Positions 36,201 through 47,300 of a stretch of DNA of 64,000 nucleotides are shown piece after piece. The DNA is from Toxoplasma gondii ME49 (lineage: Eukaryota; Apicomplexa; Conoidasida; Eucoccidiorida; Sarcocystidae). Location: positions 1,862,954 to 1,926,953 of the forward strand of contig NC_031470.1 in the NCBI RefSeq assembly GCF_000006565.2, given 5' to 3'. Made by a program: the position numbers and the translations under genes. Each line of letters starts with the position of its first letter. The first letter of the stretch is position 1. Below the pieces are notes generated by a model. It saw only the letters and a program-made list of their open reading frames with translations. It had not been told where the DNA came from and ran no database searches.

Positions 36201-39200
36201 CCGACGATTTCCAGAAAGCTGCATTCGGTCACCATTGGACGCTACACCAGGCTGTTTCTCCACCAGGGATTCAAAGCCAGACCCCACGATGGTCACGCTG
36301 CCTTCCGAACTGTCGTTCTCCACGTGCAGTCCCTCTCCTTCAACCCGAATACCACTGCCACCAGAGTGCCTTGTGCTGGTAGAGCGACTACTCTCCCTCG
36401 TTGGAGATTCGTGGCTGATTAGGAGCCGGAGAAACCTGTCCGGAGTAATGCCACAAGAGACAGAAGGCGAATTGCCACCCCGTGAGTCCGGAGCAGCTTT
36501 GCTCTCGGTAGCGGTCTCCGGCGGATCCCGGAAGAGCGCGCCCGAGGCTTGCAGGACACCGCCGCCGGGCAAAATGAGGTCGTCGATCTGTTGGAGAGGT
36601 AAGAGGTGCTGCCGCCTCTCTGGAAGCAGACACCGGGCAAACAGCTTGGCTGCGGCCGTCGCTAGCTTCAAATACACTTCAATCAAAAGTTGGAGACAGG
36701 CTGCATGCAAGGCCGCGGCGCTTCCCAGCAAGTTTTCCTCGTCGAAACTCTCGTGCTGAGGCCTCTCACTGGGTGCATGCGGAAGAGGCCTCGTCTCCCC
36801 TCGCTTGCTTCGTTCGCCGAGCCACGTGCGCGCAGCCCCCGCTGCCGCCGCAGCTGCGGCAGTGACTTCGTTGGCACTTTCTCTGGCGCGAGCACCATCC
36901 CTGACGCGTGTCTTCGAGCTTTCCGAGAAAACAGCTCCGCCTGCCTCCGCAAAAGCTGTCCCCGCGCCCACAAGAAAAGCCGCGAGAGACGGCTCCAAGG
37001 TCAGCAGAAGGTTCTCGACCTGAGCGAAATGGCCGACGTCCCTCCCAGCTTTTGGGCCTTTTCCGGAGGGATGTCCGGGCTCCGTCTTCTGGTCCAAGAA
37101 CACTGCGGCTTGCGGGGTGTCGCCAGTCGCCTCGTCGGCCATGAAGTCTGACCACAGCTCTTCGTCTTCCACGTCGTCGTCCTCGATCCAGCCGCCTCTT
37201 CGCGTCCTCGCCCCATCCACAAATCCCCCGTCACTTCCAACGTTTTTCGGCACGAGCCTGCCGGGACCGGGTCCGCGAGAAGCCCGTCGGGAGGCCTCGC
37301 TGCGGGGGGGCCGCTGGCGGCCTTCAGACTTTACAGACTCGCCTCGAGTCCGCAAGTCGCCTGCAACTTCGCGGCTGTCGCTGCATGCACAGCACTTTTG
37401 TAGAACTCGGTGGAACTGGAGAAACGCACAGCGCCGATGCTCCTCGAAGTGATGAGGCACGGGAACCGGGAAGGGGGAGAGCGGCAGGGCGGGGCGCAAG
37501 CGAAGTCGAATATCCACCACAGACGCAACGAGAAGCATGTGCACCAGAGCGAACTGACCTTCATCGAAAATGACCGGAACAAACGTCTGGATGCCTGTGG
37601 ACAAGAAACGATAAACAAGGAGGACAACACATGAGAAAGACGGTTCAACCAGTATCCGGACATGGGGGATATGAGGTCCGCTGCGGCAGCTGCTGGTCTC
37701 CAGCTGTGCAATGTACTTTTATTTGAATGTTTTATTCTATAAAGCAGGACAGCCTTCAAGCAATACGATTAAGGACTACAAATACCGAGACTCAGACAAA
37801 TTCGCAACTGAACACGAATTAAACTTTATATGTGAGGAAATACTTCCCACTTGCACCATATATATATATATATGTAAAACTTGATTTGTTTCAAATCGCA
37901 GGAGAGCTGTTTTTCCCCTATATTTTTTTATTACAACTTTGACCCTGGCTCCGGAAGGGCGCAGGAGACAATGAAGCAAGTCTTTCACGACCCCATGCTT
38001 TCGCGTTGTAATGGTTCTTTTCTGAAACAACGCGAACGCGCCCGTTCAACACAGTCATTCTCTTTCTGCTGAGGCGAGACACCGCCACCTCCGAAGCCGT
38101 CAGACAAACGAAGTCGGAAGCATCGCCCTCACGAAGAAGTATTCCGTGTTCCGTCTGAGGACGTAAACCAAAGTCGACACTCGACAGAGAAGACAGACGC
38201 CCGCATAGAGGATCCCCACAGAACGGCACTTGGCCTCCGCAGCCAGGGTAGCTACAGCCGACGCCCTTCGTTCTGAAGGAAACCTGGCACTGGAAAGCAC
38301 CTCAAAGTAGCCATCGTGGAAGCGCACTTCTAGGTCACAACACACACACACAGTTCTTGACATACCCGTCAGGAAGTTACTGATGAGGAGGAATTTCACA
38401 GCGAGGCAAGACGTTTCTGTCCCGTCGCCGTCTTTCCGCCCCCGTTTCCCTTCTCGGCCTGGCCGAGTTCCAACTCCTTCGGGTGTCTCTCGCGCCGTCG
38501 AAACGTGGAAACTCTCACTGTGAGTTCGGTCCCCCGAAATCTTTGTTGAAGCAGAGCGCTGCCAGGTCCCAGTCGCAGGCGCTTCACTTGAAGGCGTGGC
38601 TCCCCCATTCGCACCTTGTCGCCCCCGAATCGTACTCCCCTGTCTGCAGGACTCCACACGCTTCTCGCTCTCCTTCTCGCCTCCTTTGGCCCTCCCGCGA
38701 TTCATTGCCGCCTCGTCACTGCGCTCGGCACTGTGAGACGAAGGATGCGGCGAGTGCGGCGTGAAGCAAAGGCTCAGCTGGAGAACCGCGAAAAGGTCCG
38801 TGAGCGTTGTCGGAGATGAGAAGGGGACCTCCACGCGGAAGCAGACGGTGTCGGAGAGTGCAACCTGCGAAGCGGGCACGAGCTCCACAAGAGGAAAGCG
38901 CTGCTAGAGAGAAGAAAAGCAACCCAGCGGAGGACACACAGACCACGAATCTAGCGTAAGAATCTTTTCCTGCACCACGAAGGGGGCATTTGGCGAAGGG
39001 GCCGCATTCGAGCTTGAATGAACGACTCGAGAGTTTCTGGCATATCCCACGCGACAAACAAGTGCGACAGTTGGGAATCAGCGTTCCTGAGCGTCACGGA
39101 GCTCCACCTCAAAAGCCATGTTTCGTTCCATTTCTCACAACGCGCTCGGGTTTACCTCTTACTTGTGCCTCCTGTGCCAGCAGGCCGCTGAACCCCAGTG

Positions 39201-40126
39201 ACCATCCCAAACAAAGACACAGCAATGGAAAACGCCTTTTGCATCCACATTTCCGATTCGTTTCGGTGGCGCACCTGCTCGTCGCAGTAGCGGATGAGGA
39301 AGCCTCTGGTGGAGAACGAGTTGTCTGCCTCACTAATTTTGGGGGGGACAAGGGCGTGGCTGTTCCGATTTTCCCATTCCCCGCGTTTGTGTTGGAGTCC
39401 GCGGCTGGCGTCGAGTGCACTTCGAGACAATCCGTCGACACTCTGCTGCTCTTGCTGGAGGAGGAAAAGCACCGCTTCGTTCGCAGCTGTCACTGATCGG
39501 TGTCCCGACGCCCCAGAGCGATCGTAGGCCCAGTGCTGTTGCTCTCCAGATCGGAGTTTCCCTTCGAGTCGTCCGCCCACCCCGCCTCTCGCAGGCACGC
39601 CACTCAGAGTCCTGCGACTCGATCCGCCATCAGAAGCATGAAGCCCGTCCTCTTGCTGAAGCGGAGATGAGAAGAAGGAGTAGGGCACTGCAGCCAGGGC
39701 ACAGCCGTTCCGCCGGTTAAGCAAACGTCGCATGCAAACCCCAGTCTCCGGGGCTCCTGCCACGCTGCGGAGGGGCTTCCCAGCCTCCCGGGAGCTGTTG
39801 CTGCCATCTTCACTCCGCTGAGAGACATCAAACGGCCGGAGTCGCGAAGAAGCGGCGCCTGTCGAGCCGGCTTTCTCTTCTGGAGGAGAACTCTTTCCCC
39901 CGCCACCTACGGCGGGGACGGAGTAAGACGCAGCGCCCTCAGCCCCCGGAGACGCGTCCCCGTCTCCCGGTGAAGAATTCGGCTGGCCTCTGACCGGAAG
40001 AAGTAACGACGAGCGAGGGTGGAGAATCACTTGGGCTTTGACATGGTAGATGCCCTGCTGCAAGAGATCAACATTTCGAAATGACGTGAAATGCAAAGCG
40101 AACTCGACAAGCAAGTTGAGAGACAT
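30349..40126 (-). CDS. FAM135-type protein with DUF676 lipase-like domain
   Basis: Twelve exons: 40126-39275, 38903-38366, 37594-36051, 35991-35879, 35131-34732, 33804-33657, 33437-33339, 32972-32850, 32373-32199, 31814-31305, 30876-30778 and 30451-30349, about 1567 residues, all joins in phase. The N-terminus matches the FAM135 N-terminal domain (VEFALHFTSFRNVDLLQQG; later SDTVCFRVEV and TFVPVIFDEGQF). The C-terminal third is a complete DUF676 serine-esterase fold: IHLFVLVHGFQGSSHDMR, SANQDHTEGDIETMGKRLA, nucleophile GHSLGG (Ser1267), LYLSLSSPHFG, SSQDTYAP (Asp1364) and FIGRAAHI (His1545). The triad is intact, so a lipase or esterase activity is likely, but FAM135 biochemistry is poorly defined. 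Exons 1-3 and 10 carry long serine- and alanine-rich inserts. Least certain are the starts of exons 4-6 and whether part of 31304-30877 is an extra exon. Confidence 0.88.
33158..33220. repeat. AT/TA microsatellite in a FAM135-like gene intron
   Basis: About 60 bp of nearly pure alternating A and T with occasional TG/CA steps, ending in a run of about 12 AT units. It lies in the intron between exons 7 and 8. A shorter AT run sits near 37858-37873 in the exon 2/3 intron. Confidence 0.9.
33453..33466 (+). repeat. Short interstitial telomere-like repeat
   Basis: GGGTTTAGGGTTTT, two tandem units of the TTTAGGG-type telomere repeat, inside the intron just upstream (in gene sense) of exon 7. It may be chance. 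Confidence 0.5.
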
Positions 40127-41626
40127 GCCGCCGGATCAACGAAGGATGACGCTGACGGAAAATCCTGACTGGCGCTTCGAGACAGAACAAATTGTGTTCC
40201 GTTGACTCCGCAGACACTTCGAGGCGATTGTCGACCTACGGGAAGCACGACCGGCGTGAACAAAATAGATGACAGAAAGGCGATGGACGCTACCGAACTC
40301 GCTTTCAATTGCGGACAAAGTCTACGCTGCTACCTTGCATCCCAACTCTCTGACTATCGGGCCTTTCCTCAGCCTCACTGGACAGCTCGAAGAGTCTTCC
40401 GCCACGTGTCTGCGCGCTGCAGCCTCAAAAATGGTTTTGCGAAATGTGCAGGCCAAATGAGGCACCGGGAAAAATACACTGCTGCTCACACCGTTCTGCA
40501 GCTTCCGGCATCTCCTGGTGCCACGACTCCTGAAATAGTCAGTGAGGATCTTCCCCAAGGCGAAGAAATGCGTGCAGGACGCCCCCAAAACAAACGGCCA
40601 TAGTCAGTTATTCGTGTTACAATTTCGCTGGAACGCCGGAGAGTTAAGTAGGGCTGCGAGAAAATGTCTTCCACATGGGAAAAACTCCGGTGAAACTTTC
40701 GAGAACGCACGACTATCCAGGCGAAAAAATACGCTTACACAGAGTGTGTGGTGCATGCGTGGACATGTCTCACGCTGGTTTGTACTTAGCGACACCACCA
40801 GGACAGTCCGTTTCCGCCACAAACTGACGCAGAGCTGAAAACAAGTGTCCGCCTACAGAAAACGAGTTAGATTTATGTAGACAGCTGAGAAACGGTGCGA
40901 TGCGCACACAATCGAGGTTTTTTTGCTAAACAGGGTGACAGTCGGCATGCAACGGAAACAGGGGTCGGGCATTCGCTGCTGGCTACCGACACATCCTCCA
41001 GGCCGTCCACACACATATAACAACGAATCAACCAAGATTATCCCGGGGAAATGTCCCATATATCTCCGTTTCTTTCTCGAAAGACAGGGATGGCATCGAT
41101 GTGTAGCACCCAGTTTGTTTACAGAGTGACATGCATGTGCGTGTCTCTTGCTGCGCTAGCCGGGGGGTCCGGTTCGAACCAACTTGCCAGCCGCGCTTGC
41201 CGTCTCCTGGACGCAGAAAATGAATTACACTTGCTCCGAGTTGACCTTGTTTTCAGCAGTGCCGTGTTTGTCTCATATCTGACACAGCAGATTCAGTGTT
41301 AACAGTTGACAGAATCTGTGGGTTTTTATGGAGACGCGGACTACGTACAATAACGACACTGTCGCTGTTTTGCGACACACGTGCTATGGAGCAGGATTTC
41401 GTGACACAGACACCAACGCCTCAAAACGTTTCAGAGACGCGGACGCGAACGTCTCGAGGGATACCTCGTGTGATTCGATCTCCACCAGAAATATCCATTC
41501 TCCCTTTAGCGACACTCAGGTTTGAGCAGTTGCATACGCTCATGGTCGCTTCTGCGACTTAAATTGTTGTTTGCAGCCCGCAGCTCTTCAAGTTCTTTTC
41601 TTCGACAGTTTCCGCGCTGTAGTAAG
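40127..41626. promoter_or_regulatory. Divergent promoter region, FAM135-like gene / GRA8
   Basis: 1.5 kb between divergent start codons. It contains the GAGACG-type elements annotated separately. No other coding signal is convincing. Confidence 0.5.
41330..41455 (+). promoter_or_regulatory. GAGACG-type promoter elements upstream of GRA8
   Basis: AGAGACG at 41433-41439 matches the [A/T]GAGACG heptamer described for Toxoplasma GRA promoters. The inverted core CGTCTC follows at 41450-41455, and a variant GGAGACG is at 41330-41336. They lie about 170-300 bp upstream of the GRA8 ATG. Presence is seen; function here is inferred from published work on other GRA genes. Confidence 0.6.
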
Positions 41627-42436
41627 ATGGCTTTACCATTGCGTGTTTCGGCCACGGTGTTCGTGGTCTTCGCTGTCTTTGGTGTAGCTCGCGCCATGAA
41701 CGGTCCTTTGAGTTATCATCCAAGCAGTTACGGAGCGTCGTATCCGAATCCGAGTAATCCTCTGCATGGAATGCCCAAGCCAGAGAACCCGGTGAGACCG
41801 CCTCCTCCCGGTTTCCATCCAAGCGTTATTCCCAATCCCCCGTACCCGCTGGGCACTCCAGCGGGCATGCCACAGCCAGAGGTTCCGCCACTTCAGCATC
41901 CCCCGCCAACGGGTTCCCCTCCCGCGGCAGCTCCCCAGCCTCCATATCCAGTGGGTACTCCAGGAATGCCACAGCCAGAGATACCGCCTGTTCATCGGCC
42001 GCCGCCTCCGGGTTTCCGTCCCGAAGTGGCTCCCGTGCCCCCGTATCCAGTGGGCACTCCAACGGGCATGCCCCAGCCGGAGATACCGGCAGTTCACCAT
42101 CCGTTCCCCTACGTTACGACAACCACGACAGCTGCTCCTCGTGTGCTGGTTTATAAGATTCCCTATGGAGGCGCTGCGCCCCCCCGTGCTCCTCCAGTGC
42201 CACCCCGTATGGGCCCGAGTGATATCAGCACTCACGTGCGGGGTGCAATCCGGCGTCAACCCGCTACCGCCACCACAACCACTACTACCCGCAATGTACT
42301 ACTCAGGACAGCGATACTGGCTGCAGCGGCAGCAACCTTGATAGCCCTGTTCAGACAAAGACCTTTGTTCACGGAGGGGGTACGGATGTTTCCAGATTTC
42401 CAATACAGATTCACCGTCCAAACGACGCAGAATTAA
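41627..42436 (+). CDS. GRA8: Dense granule protein GRA8
   Basis: Intronless, 269 residues. The frame is open further upstream, but ATG 41627 gives a proper signal peptide (LRVSATVFVVFAVFGVARA), has A at -3 and matches the known length of GRA8. The mature protein is very proline rich, with three copies of a PPYPxGTPxGMPQPExP repeat and an earlier degenerate copy, then a threonine run (TTTTTAAP). A second T-run is followed by a C-terminal hydrophobic segment (LLRTAILAAAAATLIALF) and a short tail. GRA8 is stored in dense granules, secreted into the parasitophorous vacuole and associates with its membrane. Published work reports contacts with host mitochondrial ATP synthase and SIRT3, and an effect on parasite microtubules. 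The gene looks intact. Confidence 0.96.
   Translation: MALPLRVSATVFVVFAVFGVARAMNGPLSYHPSSYGASYPNPSNPLHGMPKPENPVRPPPPGFHPSVIPNPPYPLGTPAGMPQPEVPPLQHPPPTGSPPAAAPQPPYPVGTPGMPQPEIPPVHRPPPPGFRPEVAPVPPYPVGTPTGMPQPEIPAVHHPFPYVTTTTTAAPRVLVYKIPYGGAAPPRAPPVPPRMGPSDISTHVRGAIRRQPATATTTTTTRNVLLRTAILAAAAATLIALFRQRPLFTEGVRMFPDFQYRFTVQTTQN
41835..42110 (+). repeat. Proline-rich degenerate repeat within GRA8
   Basis: Three tandem copies of about 30 codons each encode PYPLGTPAGMPQPEVPPL, PYPVGTPGMPQPEIPPV and PYPVGTPTGMPQPEIPAV, with HPPP or RPPPPGF linkers. The middle copy lacks one residue. Confidence 0.85.
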
Positions 42437-44314
42437 ATTTCCGGTTTACGAATTCAGAAGTCACTTATACAGTGGGTACACGACCTTCGTGTCGTCCACA
42501 CCTTGTTTCCGTTCCGGTCACAGGTTGTGTCTACAAACGAACACGGTGGTATGTGCTGTAGACTCAGGGGTGGGAGGAGCGCTGTAGGGCCTTCTGGAGA
42601 GCTCTCAATGTGCGCTCTCCGCTTATATTCGTGCAGCGTTATCCTCGTGAGGAGCGTCGATTGTGTCGTGCCCAGTGTCGCCGGACTCGAATCAGAAACC
42701 TGCTCTGTAGTAGCTCGTGCTAACGTCCTGAGAAACGCTGTATTGGACATTTTGAAACCTCAAAGAAATAAGCGCCACAAAAGAGCGTGAAAAGTGGAGA
42801 GGACATTGCAGTCCGGGATCGTCAGAGCATGCTGCATGCGAACAGCGGCGCAAACCTCGCGGTTACTTCCGAGTTTCGTCTTTGCCGGTCATGCTGTAAG
42901 ACTGGTTCTGCATCACCGGGATGGACTTTCTCCCACCGGCTAAGGTTGAAGATAAAAACTGGCTCGGCAGAACAGAGTAGATCGGCACAGAAGTCTTCCT
43001 TTCTATCATGTGCACAGTGGGACAGCACCCGCGAGCCAGCTGAGTTAGACACAGACTCATGAAGTCGAACTCATCAGCCACGTGTCGAGCATTTTCTCTA
43101 AGCTGCCGTCAATTATGCCAGTTTGATCACGCATTCGAGAAAGCCATGTCGCTGGGAATTCGAATGCATTCAGCATGGATATTCTCTTGCGGGTACTCGC
43201 CAGGACGAACGGAACAGGGTAAAAGCCCAGTTGAGATGACTCCAGAGACTGGCCTCAGTTGCGCTCGTTGACCACGACACGCGTTCCATGTTGTTAGTCC
43301 TGAATAACCATCGAAATCCATGCTGAGGTCAGGAACAACACAGGAAGCAGTTCAGTTGCTCGGCGACATGCACGACCGACACGTTAGCTTCATTTATTAC
43401 CAAGTCCATTTGTCCGTATATAACTACCATGTTTCTTAATATCGTAGGTATCTAAACACGTCATATCCTTCTTAGTTTCGCCACATTAGTTGTCCTAGCA
43501 ACGCTCAGCCAGGTAAATCGAATGGGTATTTCCACCAACTCGTAACGCGAATGCACGTAGCGACTACAGTAGCTGTGTGCAGTGCCTCTCTACAAAAACG
43601 CCGACTCTCAGACGCCAGCCTCACCAGAAGCCCTGCCCCTGTGCCCCAATTCGCTGCGAATAAGGCAAGTGCATCGCAGATTCTCTGCAGGTTGGCTTCA
43701 ATCTGTACACTGGTTTTACACTGCCAATGGATTCCAGTTCCACTACACAACAACAACACGCTATGTTCGTCCATAAAAGAAACCCTTTGAGCCGTAAACA
43801 TGTGTTCTGATGAGAGTTATTTCAAGCCGATCACGCTTGCTCTTCACGCACCTGGATGATATCGCCTCGATTGAATATTCCGAAGCCACACCAGCAGCTT
43901 CACTCCTAGACAGTCGACGTCAACTCGACGCGTTCGTGATCCATGCGCTGCCACATCACATACACACGTAACACAAAATCGCTCGCTGCTAATGAGCCAC
44001 GTTAGCCGTTGGTTCGCCTATGCACTGACACTTCGTCAAACAATTCATGAACGAGCATCTACTTGTTGCCAGCGCCTCTCTCCCTGGCGTGGCAGCACGC
44101 TTGCTACTCTGGCTGTTCTTCGGGAGCTTTTTGTGCACCTAACAAGCTTATCACGGGTTGTTTATTACCGTGAAGTCTCTGGAACTCATATTCCACTTTA
44201 CTTCACTCAAGAGTACGTGCCACCGAAATGGTGATTATGATAGACAGGTGATTTGGATGATTGTTCTCTGGCAGTCGCCATCCTCAGGCAATGCGGTCCG
44301 ACGTTAATAAGCCA
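42437..44314. other. Convergent intergenic region
   Basis: GRA8 3' flank and POP1 3' flank, about 1.9 kb. Short ORFs only; no family signal. Confidence 0.45.
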
Positions 44315-47300
44315 CTATTCACCTGGCTCATGTGAGTAACCCGGCGCACTCCTGTTACCTCCGCAGAGAACTCGAAGCTGCAGTTGCAACGCTTCCAAAA
44401 ACGCCTCAGCCGAAACGCATGCAATTCCGAAGCCCTTGCCCCTTGCTAACGAGTGTTCTGCAGACACAGAACACCGTATCGCCAAATCCTCTTAGTGTGG
44501 CGGATGAAGCATGTTCTTGACCTTCTGCCTGCGAATTGGTGCACGCATCTGATCGCAAACACCCAACGGTCTAAACAGACGGTTCACACACCGGAGATTG
44601 AGAGCTCCATAATCCTTTTCTAGCGTGTTGCGATGTTATTCTTCCTTGATAGACCGCACTTACGCCCCGTGGTGACGAAGCCTATCAGGCGCCGCTGAGG
44701 ACCCAAGTCAAAGCATTCAATTTCAGCTCCGTGAGTTGGCAATGCAGTGGTACTGGTCCGCTCCCTCTGACCCGATTCTGAGCACTGCGTTCCGTAGTTG
44801 CGCATCGAGATTGTTTTCGCTCGCCGACTGTTCGACGCAAGAGTTGCTGCCACGGTCTGGGCCCAGAATCCCGTGACTTCTTCACGTTTAGCAAACGGAT
44901 TTGAAGGTGGACGTCCCTCCTGTTCCATGGTGTGTGTAATTTCTCGCTCTGGGTCGAACGTAGATTTCGGTACGTTTGGGGACGCGCAGTCGGCCTTGTT
45001 GGAACACGGCTGATTTCGAGTGTAAGGATCTGTCGGTCTCTCTGCAACAGCTGTTTCACTAGCTCCACCTTTCGCTGTCTTCCCGTCCCGTGGTGGACCC
45101 CGCTCCAAGGCTTTTTTCGCAAGCTGACTTCTCGTGAAACGTTTGTGGACCGGCTCCTCCAGGGAGAAAGCTTCGGGACGAGCAGGCACGATCCGACGGG
45201 GAGACTGAGCGGTGACACCATTGCTTGCTCTCCTCGATCGAGCATCAGCATCTAAGGAGCTTCCATTATCTGTAGGGAACTCAGAGCCACGCAGGTTTCG
45301 GGCATCACTGCCTGCCTTTTCCGCACCACAGCCTGCTGCTTGCGAGCCTCCTCCTGGGTAAAATTCGGAGAGCAGCCCACCTTGTCTTCGTTTCCATGGC
45401 AGAGACTGCTGCTAGATATCGCTTCGTAAGATAATAATCTACTGCAAGCGAATGAGGAAAACGGAATAGCACGCTGTTTCAAAAAGCCATACGAAGGTTA
45501 GCTCCTCCCATACCCTTATGCCATTCCCAGGTGGGCTGTGGTTTCACTGCAGAGACCCCGTTTACTCCAAAACTCTATCATTCCCTTACGGAACAAGCAA
45601 CATGCGTTGAATGTCACACAGATTTGCAAGCATGGATCGCGTAGATACGAAACACAGCAAAACCACTTACTTTCAAAAAAGAGGAGGAGGTCTTCTTTGG
45701 TCATCAGAAACAGTTGACACAAGCGCCTCGGGACACCTCGCAAATGAGCCTCGACCTGGACAGGAACGAACCAGCCGCTCACAGGAGACTCCGAGGGGAT
45801 TCTGGGAAGAGCGCATTGTACGGCCATTGCCCCGGTCACAGGAAGATTGTCCACTTCGCTTGTCCGCTTCGACTGATTTGAGACACTTCCACTCTCTTCC
45901 ATCTCACATAACATCCGAGCCGTCACGTGCGCATTCTCGACCTCGTGGGACGCGACCCCACGACCTAGTTCCGCATCAGCATCGGCCTGGCAAGCTTTGG
46001 TTCCTTCTAGAGAGCTTTCTCCAGCTTCAATCCGTTCGCCTTCGAAAACGTCGCCGCCTCCACCTGAGCCGAGGCTGCAGCGATTGGAACCACGCTGCCG
46101 CCTTTCAGAGCGCTGCACGGAACATCGATCTGGAGTTTTGTGTTCGAATTGGGCCCCCTGAAGTAGACTTGAAACCTCCGCCAGAAACGCCTGAGCTGCG
46201 CCGCGAAGCGAGCACGAAGCTCCAGGAGTAGATGAGGCCACACGCTCGGGCTTGCGACGTTTCTCCATGGCGGCGCCTTCCTTCGGCGTGGTCGCCTGTT
46301 TGCCTTTTACAGACAGTTGGTGCATGCGCCCAGGTCCACCGCAACTCATGTTATTTCTGCATCTTCGCTCTGAAGCAAGAAACCGGAGGAAGTCGAGGTG
46401 CGAGACGCGCAGCACGGGGACGGGAAGAAACGGTTCTGGGAACGGAAGCCTGGAAGGGACCGGCGGGAGCGCAGGCATGAGGGGAACGTCGGCACGGAAG
46501 TCCGGGAGACTCTTCCGCTTCCTTGACTTCTGACACAGCGGCGGCACTAACCACGGAAGCACCGTTGGAGGAAGGAAAGACGCCTCCAGTCTGAAACCTT
46601 TCCGCTGTTCTCTCTTGACGTAAGCGCTGAACGCGCTGCGGGCCCACGCGGGCAAAGCCACCGGGGCTTCGCCGCATGCATCGGCCGCGGCAGGGGCAAT
46701 CGGATGAATCAACGCAGAGGCGCCCTGTGAAGCAGGCACATCGCCAGCTTGGTGAGCCAATCCAGAAGAGTGATCGGGGAAGCCATGAGACTCACTGACG
46801 CCTGCAGGGTTCGCCGACCCACAAGGTTTCAGTGCAAGTCTCCACGTCGGGAAAAACGGACACGGGGTGGCATTCACTGCGAAGTTCACACGCTTTCCTG
46901 GGGGCTTTCTGTGATGACGCAATTCGTCTTGCCAAGCAGCGCAGAGAGCTGCGTGCGTCCCAGCCTGACTGTCGGGGAAGTCAAAGGGGAAGTCCGGAGC
47001 TCCACTTTCCAGCAGCAGCTTCCTTCGGTCTCGACAGCCGATCGGGCGTGCGCCGTAGCGACAGAGAAGCACAAACAACCGGGCGACGGCGCTACTCACA
47101 GGAAGAAACAGATCGATGCCGGAGAAGGGCGAAGACGGCCCAGTCGCAGAAATCTGTTCCGACCGAGAGGGTACCACACACGCCGGGAACGAATGCTTTC
47201 CTTCGACCTTGTCAAAACTTCCTGAAGCAGTGGCAACAAAAGAACGGTATGGAGCCGCGGGCGGGGCTCTCCATACAACGAGACAGGGAATCAACTTCTC

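Noticed and set aside
35197..37459. Long plus-strand frames opposite FAM135-like exons 3-5
   Set aside because: Antisense shadows of GC-rich, serine/alanine-rich coding exons.
38331..38366. 36-bp GT-AG interval after FAM135-like exon 2
   Set aside because: Too short for an intron. The same donor joins better, and in phase, to 37594 where the conserved sequence continues.
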